Positions 41,452 to 49,509 of a stretch of DNA of 64,000 bases are shown here, piece after piece. Made by a program: the position numbers and the translations under genes. The notes beneath the pieces were generated by a model, which saw only the letters and a list, made by a program, of their open reading frames with translations, had not been told where the DNA came from and made no database searches. The DNA comes from RHKX01 sp963745755 (GTDB taxonomy: Bacteria; Actinomycetota; Thermoleophilia; Solirubrobacterales; 70-9), in NCBI GenBank assembly GCA_963745755.1, contig CAVUYP010000001.1, positions 868,001 through 932,000 of the forward strand, in the 5' to 3' direction. Numbering within the stretch: the first letter of the stretch is position 1; each line of letters opens with the position of its first letter.

Positions 41452-42877
41452 TCAGGTTGACTCGAGCTCGACCTTGATGCGCCCGGAGTCGGCGGCGTCG
41501 CGGAGGGCCGCGTAGTCGAGCTCGTTCTGGTCGGCGTAGCGGCCGGCGAACTCGACCATCGCCCGGTCGAAGCGGTCACCGCCGCCGAGGTATGAGGCGA
41601 TCGCAACCCGGTCGCCGGAGCGCGAGTGGGCATTGGCGAGGACGCCGCCGCAGAGCCGCGCGTAGACGGCGAGCGTCCGCGGCGCCATCAGGTCGATCCG
41701 CGCCGATCCCTTCGCGTCCCAGAGCTGCCGCACGTAGAAGTCGCGGCGAACCCCGTCGAAGCCGGTCACCGACATCCAGCCGAGCAGGATGTCGCCGCCG
41801 GCCTGCATCAGCCGCTGACCCTCGACTACGCGACGACCCTGGCGGGCGTAGATGCTCTTCGCCGTGTACGGCTCGAGCGACCGACCGCTGAGCCTCCTTG
41901 ATCTGCAGGAAGAGCGGATCGTCGTCGTCGCGGCCAAGCAGCAGGACGATCCAGGCGCGGGTGCCGACGCTGCCGACCCCGACGACCTTGCGCGCCGCGT
42001 CGACGAACCGGTAGCGGTCGAGGAGCTTGCGCAGGCCCTGCGGGATCGAGGCCCGGTACTCGCCGAACATCCTCCTGATCTCACCCTCGGCCGACTCGAA
42101 CGCCGCGGCGTCGAGCAGCTCGTTCAGCGGCGTGATCAGCGGCGGGTCGCTGATGATCCGGGTCTGGCCGTCGACCTCGCGGGCCAGCTTCGAGAAGGCC
42201 CGCTCCGAGGTCTTGCGCCGCGCCTTGGCGACGTTCTTGTCGAACAGCTCGATCGCCGAGTCGTCGACCTCGCCGGCGAACCGCCGCCGCATCAGCTCGA
42301 GGTTGACGCGCTCGTACCAGGCCTCGAGATTGCCCATCTTCGCGAGCCGCCGCATCTGCTCGCGGTACTCCATCGCCGCCGCCTGGACCGCCAGGACCCG
42401 CTGCTTGCGACCGAACTCGCGGTCGCGGCCGGCGATCTCGATGCTCGCGACGAGCCGCTTGACGTCCCACTCCCAGGGACCGGGAAGGGTCTCGTCGAAG
42501 TCGTTGATGTCGAAGATCAGGCCGCGGTCGGGCGCAGCGAAGCCGCCGAAGTTGGAGAGGTGCGCGTCGCCGCAGACCTGGACGCCGATCCCCGACCGCG
42601 GCGTCGCGTCGAGATCGGCGGCCATAACCGCCGCGGCGCCGCGATAGAAGCTGAACGGCGAGGCGAGCATCCGCCCGTAGCGGATCGGGACCAGCTCCTC
42701 GAGCCGGTCCGCCGCCTGCTCCTCGAGCAGCGCGACCGGATCGGCGCGATCGGGCGCCGGCGCCCATTCCCCGTGCGAGGAACGTGGGGCGAGCTCGCGG
42801 GCCCGCTTGCCGCGAGTCGACGAGTCGACCTTCCCGTTCGGGCCCGGATCCTCGCGGCTGTCGGTTTCCTCGCTCAC
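41452..42877 (-). CDS. DUF2252 protein, frame interrupted
   Basis: The GTG at 42877 is the likely start. DUF2252 signatures are in order: RYGRMLASPFSFYRGAAAVM, VQVCGDAHLSNFGGF, LIFDINDFDETLPGPWEWDV and VGVGSVGTRAWIVLL. The frame then shifts near 41893 and continues as LEPYTAKSIYARQGRRVVEG and LGWMSVTGFDGVRRDFYVRQ, ending KVELEST. The GDxHxxN and FDINDFDE motifs recall protein-kinase-like folds (HxxN catalytic loop and DFD-like metal loop), but no activity is established. About 475 residues when repaired. Confidence 0.82.
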
Positions 42878-42964
42878 CGACGGGGAGACTACGCCGAAGG
42901 CGCGAAGGGACGATCGCCCGGCCCGGTCGATCGGGAGGTCCGATGCGTGCGGTTCAATCGCCAT

Positions 42965-43669
42965 ATGGAGACCGCCGAACGCGACGCCGCCCACCCGCCG
43001 CGGCCCGGCCTGCAGCTCGCTCGGGCCCTCTGGTCGATCGACAGCTACGGGCCGGTGCTGCTCTCGATCGTCGTCACCTACGTGCTCGCCTGCGCGCTCA
43101 GCGACGAGGGCGCCGGGCAGATCGTCCTCGTCGCGCAGATCCTCAACGTCTGGCTCGTCTTCCGGGTCGCCCAGGCGCGGCCGACGATCAGGAAGGCCGC
43201 CAACTCCCTCCTCGTCGTCGCCGCCGCGGCGGCGCTGGCAACGCTGTTCGGCCTCGGCGGCGGCGACGGGCCGCTGCTGTTCGCCGCCAGCTGCGTGCTC
43301 TACTTCGTCGCTCCGGCGGCGATCGTCCGCCACCTGATCTCGAGGCGGGTGGTCGACCTCGAGACGATCCTCGGCGCGATCGCCGCCTACCTGCTGATCG
43401 GCATGTTCTTCGCCTTCGCCTACAAGCTCGTCGGCTCGGTCCAGGACGGGCCGTTCTTCGGCAGCGACGGTGACGGCACGATGCCCGAGGACCTCTTCTT
43501 CAGCTTCACGACGATGCTGACGATCGGCTTCGGCAACCTCGTCCCGGCCGGCAACCCCGGGCAGAGCATGGCCGTGGCCGAGGGGCTGCTCGGCCAGCTC
43601 TTCCTCGTCGTCGCCGTCGCCAAGGCGGTCGCCTCCTGGCGGCCGACCCCGCGCCCCGGCGACGGCTAG
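42965..43669 (+). CDS. Two-pore-segment ion channel-like membrane protein
   Basis: 234 residues from the ATG at 42965. Five N-terminal helices precede a pore loop FFSFTTMLTIGFGNLVPA and a last helix (AVAEGLLGQLFLVVAVAKAV). TIGFGNL resembles the potassium selectivity filter (TVGYG), and the loop-helix layout is that of Ion_trans_2 channels. No cytoplasmic regulatory domain is attached. It diverges from DUF2252, whose start is 87 bp away. Confidence 0.85.
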   Translation: METAERDAAHPPRPGLQLARALWSIDSYGPVLLSIVVTYVLACALSDEGAGQIVLVAQILNVWLVFRVAQARPTIRKAANSLLVVAAAAALATLFGLGGGDGPLLFAASCVLYFVAPAAIVRHLISRRVVDLETILGAIAAYLLIGMFFAFAYKLVGSVQDGPFFGSDGDGTMPEDLFFSFTTMLTIGFGNLVPAGNPGQSMAVAEGLLGQLFLVVAVAKAVASWRPTPRPGDG

Positions 43670-43733
43670 ACCGCCGCCGCGATCGGACGCCGCCGGTCGC
43701 GCTCCCTGATCCGGTGGCCTGAAGGCCGAGCAG

Positions 43734-43807
43734 TCGGGGCGCCCGGATTTGAACCGAGGATCTCCTGCCCCCAAAGCAGGCGCGTTACCAGGCTTCGCTA
43801 CGCCCCG
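43734..43807 (-). tRNA. tRNA-Pro(TGG)
   Basis: 74 nt on the complement. Acceptor CGGGGCG pairs with CGCCCCG, discriminator A; anticodon stem CCTGC/GCAGG with loop TTTGGGG gives TGG; T-arm CTCGG-TTCAAAT-CCGGG with a T-G pair. A second Pro tRNA without associated repeats, unlike the GGG isoacceptor. Confidence 0.94.
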
Positions 43808-43857
43808 AGGGGCCCGAGTCTAGCCCGCCCTGCGGACCCGGCGACCCCGCGAGCCGA

Positions 43858-44370
43858 TCAGCCCGCGAGGTCGAAGAGCTCCTCCTGCTCGGGCTCGGGG
43901 AAGCCCTCCTCGCGGATCCGCTGCATCCAGCCGTGCAGGCGGATCCGCAGGTTGGCATTGCTGGAGCGGACGGTCATCAGGCCGTGCTCGGCCTCGCGGG
44001 CCGGCACCGGCAGCGGCCGGCTGCGGAACCAGCGCTGCAGCCGGATCCGGTCGTGGCCGACGCCGAGGCGCGCCGTCCAGAAGCGGATCATCTCGACGAC
44101 GTCCTGGCCCTCGTCGAACTGAAGCCGGTAGTCGACCCTGCCGTTCGAGAGCCGCCGCAGCCAGTGGGCGGCGAGCGCGACCACGTCCGGGTCGGCGCTG
44201 CGGATCTCGATCGGCCCGACGTCGGAGGCGGCCCGCTCGGAGATGCACAGGGCCAGGAAATGGCGGAACGTCGGGTCCCGCGAGAGGCGTTCGAACTCGG
44301 CGCGCTCGTCGGCGTGCGCCGCGCTCCTCAGCTTTCTGTACTCGGCTTGCATTCTTTTCACCGTTCTCAC
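43858..44370 (-). CDS. Hypothetical protein, possibly a LAGLIDADG-like DNA-binding fold
   Basis: 170 residues from a GTG at 44370 (an ATG at 44352 is also possible). The N-terminus is a basic helix (EYRKLRSAAHADERAEF). The core reads ALAAHWLRRLSNGRVDYRLQ, VVEMIRFWTARLGVGHDRIR and LMTVRSSNANLRIRLHGWMQ. The run FW...LG...I, then H-G-L-M-T-V-R, resembles actinobacterial proteins thought to adopt a homing-endonuclease-like fold, but the acidic catalytic residues are not evident. A LexA-like box lies 33 bp upstream, hinting at SOS control. Assignment is tentative. Confidence 0.5.
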   Translation of the reverse strand: MRTVKRMQAEYRKLRSAAHADERAEFERLSRDPTFRHFLALCISERAASDVGPIEIRSADPDVVALAAHWLRRLSNGRVDYRLQFDEGQDVVEMIRFWTARLGVGHDRIRLQRWFRSRPLPVPAREAEHGLMTVRSSNANLRIRLHGWMQRIREEGFPEPEQEELFDLAG

Positions 44371-44402
44371 CTCAGCTTCTCTCGCTGATTCGGAATTCGT
44401 TA

Positions 44403-44416
44403 CGAACAGATGTTCC
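44403..44416. promoter_or_regulatory. Candidate LexA/SOS box (CGAAC-AGAT-GTTCC)
   Basis: CGAAC-N4-GTTCC differs at one position from the Gram-positive and actinobacterial LexA consensus CGAAC-N4-GTTCG and keeps the full GAAC/GTTC palindrome. It lies in the 100-bp divergent interval between the genes starting at 44370 (complement) and 44471. Confidence 0.5.
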
Positions 44417-44470
44417 CTCGGCGGTCGGACGGAACGGCGGATCGGAGCCGGTCATTAGTCTCCCGGATCG

Positions 44471-45740
44471 ATGGCCGAGGTCAAAGCCTTCCGCGCGCTT
44501 CACTACGACCCAGCCCGGGTCACGATCGCCGACGTGACCGCGCCGCCCTACGACGTCATCGATGCGGCCGGCCGCGCCGCCCTCGTCGGCCGCTCGGCGC
44601 ACAACGTCGTCGAGCTCGATCTTCCCGAGTCGGCGGCCGGCGACAGGTACGACGCATGCCGCCGAGCTGCTGCGGGCCTGGCGCGACGCCGGCATCCTCG
44701 TCCAGGACTCCGAGCCGACGATCTGGGCCCTCGAGCAGGAATACGAGGCGCCGGGCGGCGGTCGCCGCACCCGTCGCGGCTTCCTCGCCCGGATCGCGGT
44801 CACCGACTACGGGCCGGGACTGGTCCGGCCCCACGAGCGCACCCAGCCCGGTCCCAAGGAAGACCGGCTGCGGCTCACCCGCGCCACCGGCCACAACCTC
44901 TCGCCGATCTTCGTCCTCCACTCCGGCGACGCCTGGAGCCGGCTCGCCCCGGCGCTCGGCGGCGAGCCGTTCGCCACCGTCACCGACGCCGACGGCACCG
45001 TCCACCGCGCCTGGCCGATCGCCGATGCCGAGGTCCACGAAGCGGTCGCCGCGGTCGTCGCCGGCTCGGAGCTGCTGATCGCCGACGGCCACCATCGCTA
45101 CGAGACCGCGCGGACCTACGCCGACGAGGTCGGCGCCGCCGCCGGCGACGACGCCCGCTACACGCTCGCCTGCCTGGTCTCGCTCGAGGACCCCGGGCTC
45201 AGCGTCTTCGCCACCCACCGGCTTCTCCACGACCTCGACGAGACCAGGCGGCTCGCCCTCCGCGACACGCTCGCCGACCTGTTCGAGCTCGAGCCCGTCG
45301 ACGATCCCGCCGACCTCGTGCCCGGCGCCGGCGACGGCACCGTCGCCTTCGGCTACATGGACGCCTTCCATCGCCGGCCCTACCGGCTTCGCCTCAAGGA
45401 CGAGGGGGCGCTGGCGGCGGCGCTCCCGGACGCGTCGGAGCCCTATCGGACTCTCGACGCGGCGGCGCTCGAGGCTCTGATCCTGAACGGCCCGCTGGCG
45501 ATGAGCACCGACGACATCGCCGCCAAGCGCGGCCTCTCCTACTGCTCCGACTTCGCCGAGGCGGTCGCCCGGGTCGAGCGCGGCGAGGCCGACGCCGGGT
45601 TCTTCCTGCGCCCGACCCCGGTCGAGCAGGTCCGCGCCGTCGCCGACGCCGGCGAGACGATGCCGCCGAAGTCGACCTACTTCTTCCCGAAGCTGCTCAC
45701 CGGCCTCGTCTTCAACCCGCTCGGCGAGGCGGCCGGACGG
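44471..45740 (+). CDS. DUF1015 family protein, frame interrupted near its start
   Basis: Starts MAEVKAFRALHYDPARV and TAPPYDVIDAAGRAALVGRS, the DUF1015 opening, then shifts by one base near 44660. The continuation carries LLRAWRDAGILVQDSEPTIW, LVRPHERTQPGPKEDRL, LLIADGHHRYETARTY (most conserved block) and MPPKSTYFFPKLLTGLVFNP. No stop follows: the frame runs straight into the cobalamin adenosyltransferase. DUF1015 proteins are about 420 residues and are often encoded near serine/phosphoglycerate genes; function unknown. First gene of an operon reaching to 48094. Confidence 0.8.
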
Positions 45741-46319
45741 ATGAAGATCTACACGCGCAAGGGCGACGACGGCACGACCGGGCTCTGGTACGGCGGCCGG
45801 CGGCCGAAATCGGACGCGCGGATCGAGGCTTACGGCACGATCGACGAGGCCGGATCGGCGCTCGGCGTCGCCCGCTCGCTCTGCCGGGCCGGCAAGGAGG
45901 AGGTCGAGGCCGACCTCCTCCGCGTCCAGCGCGACCTGTTCGTGGCCGGAGCCGAGCTCGCCGCTGCGCCGGAGGCCTCCGACCGCCTCGAGGACGGCGT
46001 CAGCCGGGTCACCGCGGCCATGGTCAGCGACCTCGAGCCGGTGATCGACCGCTACATGGACCGGGTCGAGCTGCCGCCGAAGTTCGTGATCCCGGGCGGC
46101 ACCGAGCTGTCCGCCGCCCTCGACCTCGCCCGGGCGATCCTGCGCCGCGCCGAGCGCCGCGTCGCCGCGCTGGCGGCCGCGGAGGAGCTGCCCTCGGCGA
46201 TCGTCATCGCCTACCTGAACCGGGCCGCCGACCTCGTCTACGCGATGGCGCGATTCGCCGACGTATCCGACCCCGCGCTGTTCGAGGGGCGCAGCGGCGA
46301 CCGAGCAGGAGCGCGACTG
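45741..46319 (+). CDS. PduO-type ATP:cob(I)alamin adenosyltransferase
   Basis: About 193 residues from the ATG at 45741, in frame with the DUF1015 end. Signatures: KIYTRKGDDGTTGLWYGG (ATP site), IEAYGTIDEAGSALGVAR, LFVAGAELAA, FVIPGGTELSAALDLARAI with the helix RRAERRV, and YLNRAADLVYAMARF. It transfers the adenosyl group of ATP to cob(I)alamin, making coenzyme B12. No stop separates it from the OsmC domain in this frame, but a TGA (46318-46320) in the next frame overlaps the OsmC ATG, suggesting that separate proteins were intended. Confidence 0.9.
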
Positions 46320-46721
46320 ATGCGGGCGACGGCGCGGCGACGGGAGGGCTACGCCCACATCGTCGAGGTCGACGGCCACGAGGTCCTCGTCGACGAGCCG
46401 GTCGAGGTCGGCGGCGCCGACTCGGGCCCCTCCCCCACCCGCCTGCTCACCGCTTCGCTCGCCTCCTGCACGGCGATCACGATCGCCCTCTACGCCGACC
46501 GCAAGGGCTGGGACGTCACCGGCCTCGAGGTCGACGTCGAGTTCGCAGGGTCGCCGCGCGCCGGCGAGACCTCCCACTTCGACGTCGTGGTGGAGCTCCC
46601 GGACGACCTCGACGACGAGCAGCGCAAGCGGATCATGGTGATCGCCGGCAAGTGCCCGGTGCACCGGATCCTCGCCGGCGACACCGAGATCGTCACCAGC
46701 GAGCGGAGCGCCGCCGGCTGA
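46320..46721 (+). CDS. OsmC-family peroxide-resistance protein
   Basis: About 133 residues from the ATG at 46320. OsmC fold with the peroxidatic Cys in LTASLASCTAITIALYA and the resolving Cys in IAGKCPVHRIL; the upstream Glu/Arg region is GGADSGPSPTRLL. Members reduce organic hydroperoxides in the cytosol. The stop TGA overlaps the ATG of the next gene (TGATG at 46719-46723), the same junction style that would separate it from the adenosyltransferase. Confidence 0.9.
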   Translation: MRATARRREGYAHIVEVDGHEVLVDEPVEVGGADSGPSPTRLLTASLASCTAITIALYADRKGWDVTGLEVDVEFAGSPRAGETSHFDVVVELPDDLDDEQRKRIMVIAGKCPVHRILAGDTEIVTSERSAAG

Positions 46722-47534
46722 TGGACCTCGGCCTCGCCGGCAAGGCCTGCGTGGTCACCGGTGCCGGCCGCGGCATCGGCCGGGCGACGGCGCGGATGCT
46801 CTGCGAGGCGGGCGGCCAGGTCCTGCTCGTCGCCCGCTCCGCCGACGAGCTGGCCGAGGCGGCCGGCCGAATGCGGGCGCGCCGGGGCGCCCGCCCACGG
46901 CCGCGCCGCCCACCTCGCCGTCGACGTGACCGCCGCCGACGCCGCCGATCGGATCGTCGCCGAGGCGGGCGACCGGTTCGGGTCCCTCGACGTGATCGTC
47001 AACGGCGCCGGCTCGGCGGCCAGCCGCGACCTCGACGACGTCCCCGAGCAGGCCTGGTACGACGCCTGGGAGCTGAACGTGATGGCGCCGATGCGGCTGA
47101 TGCGCAGCGCCCTGCCGGCGATGGCGGAGCGCGGCTGGGGCCGGGTCGTCAACGTCTCCTCGACGGCCGGCAAGCGTCCCTCCCAGAACATGGGCGAGTA
47201 CTCGGTGGCGAAAGCCGCCGAGCTGTCGCTCTCGCGGCTCTACGCCGACCGCTACGCCGGCAGCGGCGTGCTCGTCAACGCCGTCTGCCCGGGCCCGGTC
47301 AAGTCGGAGATGTGGATGGCGCCGGGCGGCCTGCTCGACCAGTCGGTCGAGCTGCACGGCCACGCCGACCGCGAGGCCGGCCTCGCCGCAACCGGCTCGT
47401 CGCGGCCGATCGGCCGGCTCGCCGAGGTCGACGAGATCGCCTCGGTGATCACCTTCCTTTGCTCGGAACGGGCCTCCTACGTGCTCGGGTCCGCCTGGGG
47501 CGTCGACGGCGGCACGGTCCAGGTGATCATCTGA
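46721..47534 (+). CDS. Short-chain dehydrogenase/reductase, frame interrupted
   Basis: The ATG at 46721 overlaps the OsmC stop. The start reads KACVVTGAGRGIGRATARML (T-G-x3-G-x-G NAD(P) motif). The frame shifts by one base near 46885 and continues as RAAHLAVDVTAADAADRIV, VIVNGAGSAA, VVNVSSTAGKRPSQNMGEYS-V-A-K (Ser, Tyr, Lys triad) and NAVCPGPVKSEM, ending GVDGGTVQVII. About 270 residues when repaired. A classical SDR; substrate unknown. Its stop overlaps a CTG that may start the NUDIX gene. Confidence 0.85.
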
Positions 47535-48094
47535 GCGACGGCGGCGGCCCCGACCTCGCCCGAACCTTCCTCGATCCCGTCGAGGCCGAGCGCCTGCACG
47601 CGCACGGCAGCGAGAGCGCCGCGGTCCTCGTGCCGCTGTTCGGCTGGCCGGAGCGGCCGGGGCTGATCTTCACCGAGCGCCGCCACGACCTGCGCCGCCA
47701 CGGCGGCGAGATCTCGTTTCCGGGCGGCCGCGCCGACCCCGGCGAGACGCTCGTCGAATGCGCATTGCGGGAGGCGCAGGAGGAGATCGGCCTCGACCCG
47801 GCGGCCGTCGAGGTGATCGGAGCGCTGCCGCCGACGTCGACCGTCGTCACCTCGTTCAAGGTGCTGCCGGTCGTCGGCCTCGTGCCGGAGCGGCTCGCCC
47901 ACACGCTGAGCCCGCAGGAGGTCGAGCGGGTGATCGAGCTCGACCTCGAGCAGCTCCGCTCCTCGTTCGGGATGCGTCGCCTGATCCGCCGCGGCGTGCC
48001 GTTCCGGACGCCGACCTTCGACGTCGAGGGCGCCTTCATCTGGGGGGCGACGGCGCGAATGCTGCAGCAGTTCTTCGACCACCTCGACCGCTGA
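47531..48094 (+). CDS. NUDIX hydrolase (CoA pyrophosphatase-like), probable CTG start
   Basis: About 187 residues. The Nudix box is GGRADPGETLVECALREAQEEIG (23 residues, G-x5-E-x7-RE-x2-E-E), preceded by FTERRHDLRRHGGEISFPGG, which includes the extra motif of NudL-type CoA diphosphatases. No ATG, GTG or TTG occurs in the needed region; CTG at 47531 overlaps the SDR stop (CTGA). It would cleave CoA into 4'-phosphopantetheine and 3',5'-ADP, or a related nucleotide. Last gene of the operon. Confidence 0.87.
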   Translation: MSDGGGPDLARTFLDPVEAERLHAHGSESAAVLVPLFGWPERPGLIFTERRHDLRRHGGEISFPGGRADPGETLVECALREAQEEIGLDPAAVEVIGALPPTSTVVTSFKVLPVVGLVPERLAHTLSPQEVERVIELDLEQLRSSFGMRRLIRRGVPFRTPTFDVEGAFIWGATARMLQQFFDHLDR

Positions 48095-48097
48095 GCG

Positions 48098-48129
48098 CGG
48101 CCGCGGCGCCGCCGGCGGCGCCGCGGCCG
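48098..48129 (+). terminator. 32-base perfect GC palindrome after the NUDIX gene
   Basis: Sixteen bases (CGGCCGCGGCGCCGCC) are followed directly by their exact complement, starting three bases after the stop of the operon. No T-run. Its location suits transcription termination. The extreme symmetry with no loop is notable. Confidence 0.55.
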
Positions 48130-48188
48130 GACGCCGCCCTCCACGAGCCGGACGCCTCCCGCCGAGCCGGCCGCCGCCCATCGCTGAT

Positions 48189-48225
48189 GTCGAGGAAACA
48201 GGTGACTATTCCCGGTTTCCTCGAC
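48189..48225. promoter_or_regulatory. Perfect 11-bp stem-loop (15-nt loop) in the 48.1-48.27 kb interval
   Basis: GTCGAGGAAAC (48189-48199) and GTTTCCTCGAC (48215-48225) are exact inverted repeats around AGGTGACTATTCCCG. It lies 49 bp before the start of the next gene and is separate from the upstream palindrome. It could be a second terminator, an operator or an RNA element. The rest of the interval is GC-rich without a gene. Confidence 0.45.
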
Positions 48226-48273
48226 CTCGGCGGGTGGGGTGTCGGGGTCGGGCGATCGCGATAGGGTTGTCGC

Positions 48274-48609
48274 ATGGCTGCAGGGAAGCCGGGGTGGTAC
48301 GAGCCGGGCGCGGGGGGCCCGGACCTCGACGCCATGGGCAACGACAAGCGCCGCCCGGTGATCGGGCAGCAGTACGGGGCGTCGACGCGCAAGCGGCTGA
48401 TCGTCTACGGCATCGCGGTGACCGTGATCGTCCTCGTCGTGATCGCCTTCCTGACCGTGATCAGCAGCGTCGACAGCCGCACGGTGCCGTTGCGGGACAC
48501 GGCCCCGTGGTCGGCCGCCGATGCCCCCCGGGAGCCGCCGCGCGACGTCGACTTCGGGCGCAACGGCCCGACCGACACGATCCCCGCCGACCAGATCCTC
48601 AACCACTGA
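48274..48609 (+). CDS. Hypothetical single-pass membrane protein
   Basis: 111 residues. A polar N-terminus with PVIGQQYGASTRKR precedes one membrane helix (LIVYGIAVTVIVLVVIAFLTVI) and an extracytoplasmic Asp/Pro-rich tail (AADAPREPPRDVDFG). No family recognised. The C-terminal 11 bp overlap the convergent gene. It lies downstream of the stem-loop at 48189. Confidence 0.65.
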   Translation: MAAGKPGWYEPGAGGPDLDAMGNDKRRPVIGQQYGASTRKRLIVYGIAVTVIVLVVIAFLTVISSVDSRTVPLRDTAPWSAADAPREPPRDVDFGRNGPTDTIPADQILNH

Positions 48610-49090
48610 GCACGGCGGCGACGGCGGCGGCCATCGCCGCCGTCCAGTCGCCGGCCGGGTCGCGCTCGGCGGCGACGATCCGGACCGGGATCATCCAGGT
48701 CCGCGCCGCCCGCTCGACCAGTTCGGCGCCGGCGGCGAGGACCTCGGGATCGGCGGTTCCGGCGGCCTCGAAGACGAAGCCGCGGACCGGCGTGTCGACG
48801 AGCTTCTCGAGCAGGCTCTCGAGCCGCAGCCGGTTGACCGCCTCGATCTCCGCGGCCGTGCCGGTCGCCGAACCGAGCAGCCAGGCGACGACGGCGACGT
48901 CGCCGACGTGGTCGAGGACCGTGCCGACCCGGTCGGGGTCGGCGATCGCCGGCTCGATTCCGGCCGCCTCGATCGCCGCCAGCGACCCGTCGTCGCGGGT
49001 CGTCCCCCGCACCGCCCAGCCGTCGGCCAGCAGGGCGCGGCCGAGCTCGCGGCCGTGACAGCCGCAGCCGACGAGCAGCGCCCGCGCCAC
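48599..49090 (-). CDS. NAD(P)-binding Rossmann-fold protein (atypical short epimerase-like)
   Basis: 163 residues. It starts ARALLVGCGCHGRELGRALL, a glycine-rich nucleotide site, followed by VRGTTRDDGSLAAIEAAG, DVAVVAWLLGSATG and FVFEAAGTADPE. The length is about half that of a typical epimerase and there is no Y-x3-K catalytic pair, so it is likely a binding or regulatory protein. It is 8 bp downstream of the 49099 gene on the same strand, forming an operon. Confidence 0.7.
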   Translation of the reverse strand: MARALLVGCGCHGRELGRALLADGWAVRGTTRDDGSLAAIEAAGIEPAIADPDRVGTVLDHVGDVAVVAWLLGSATGTAAEIEAVNRLRLESLLEKLVDTPVRGFVFEAAGTADPEVLAAGAELVERAARTWMIPVRIVAAERDPAGDWTAAMAAAVAAVLSG

Positions 49091-49098
49091 CGCTGCGG

Positions 49099-49449
49099 CT
49101 ACCGGTCCCCGCCGGAGCCGGCCGGGCCGTCGTCACGGAGCTCGCGGTCGAGCTCGGCGAGCGCGTCGGCGTCGATCCGGCCGCGCTCGCGAACCCGCTG
49201 ATCCTCGCGACCCATCCGCTCGGCGTCGCCGGCGGTCAGCTCGCGGGCGCCGCGGCGGCGCCGGTACTCGTTCTGTGCGGCGATCATCTGCGCGATGTCG
49301 TCCTGCTCGAGCTGGATCTCGGTCTCGTAGTCGCGCGTCGGCTTCCAGTCGAGGAGGTCGGCGCCGCTGCCCGGGTAGGAGCGCGCGAGGAGGACGAGGA
49401 CCGCGACGATGAATGCGACCATCGCGAGGGTGATGAGGACGTAGTCCAT
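49099..49449 (-). CDS. Hypothetical protein with one membrane helix and charged coiled tail
   Basis: 116 residues. Residues 4-24 (VLITLAMVAFIVAVLVLLARS) form the only membrane helix. The tail contains DWKPTRDYETEIQLEQDDI and long Arg/Glu/Asp helices (NEYRRRRGARELT) with coiled-coil character. No family recognised. First gene of a two-gene operon; divergent from the aminotransferase gene (60 bp interval). Confidence 0.65.
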   Translation of the reverse strand: MDYVLITLAMVAFIVAVLVLLARSYPGSGADLLDWKPTRDYETEIQLEQDDIAQMIAAQNEYRRRRGARELTAGDAERMGREDQRVRERGRIDADALAELDRELRDDGPAGSGGDR

Positions 49450-49509
49450 GCGCTGGTCTCACGATAACCCCTGTGCGGGCGCGCGAGGCCGCGCGCTATC
49501 GTCGCGGTC

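Noticed and set aside
44471..48094. A single 1207-codon + strand frame spanning the whole operon
   Set aside because: Only its first ~65 codons (DUF1015 start) and last ~187 codons (NUDIX) are coding-like; the middle is Arg-rich shadow, joined by frame breaks.
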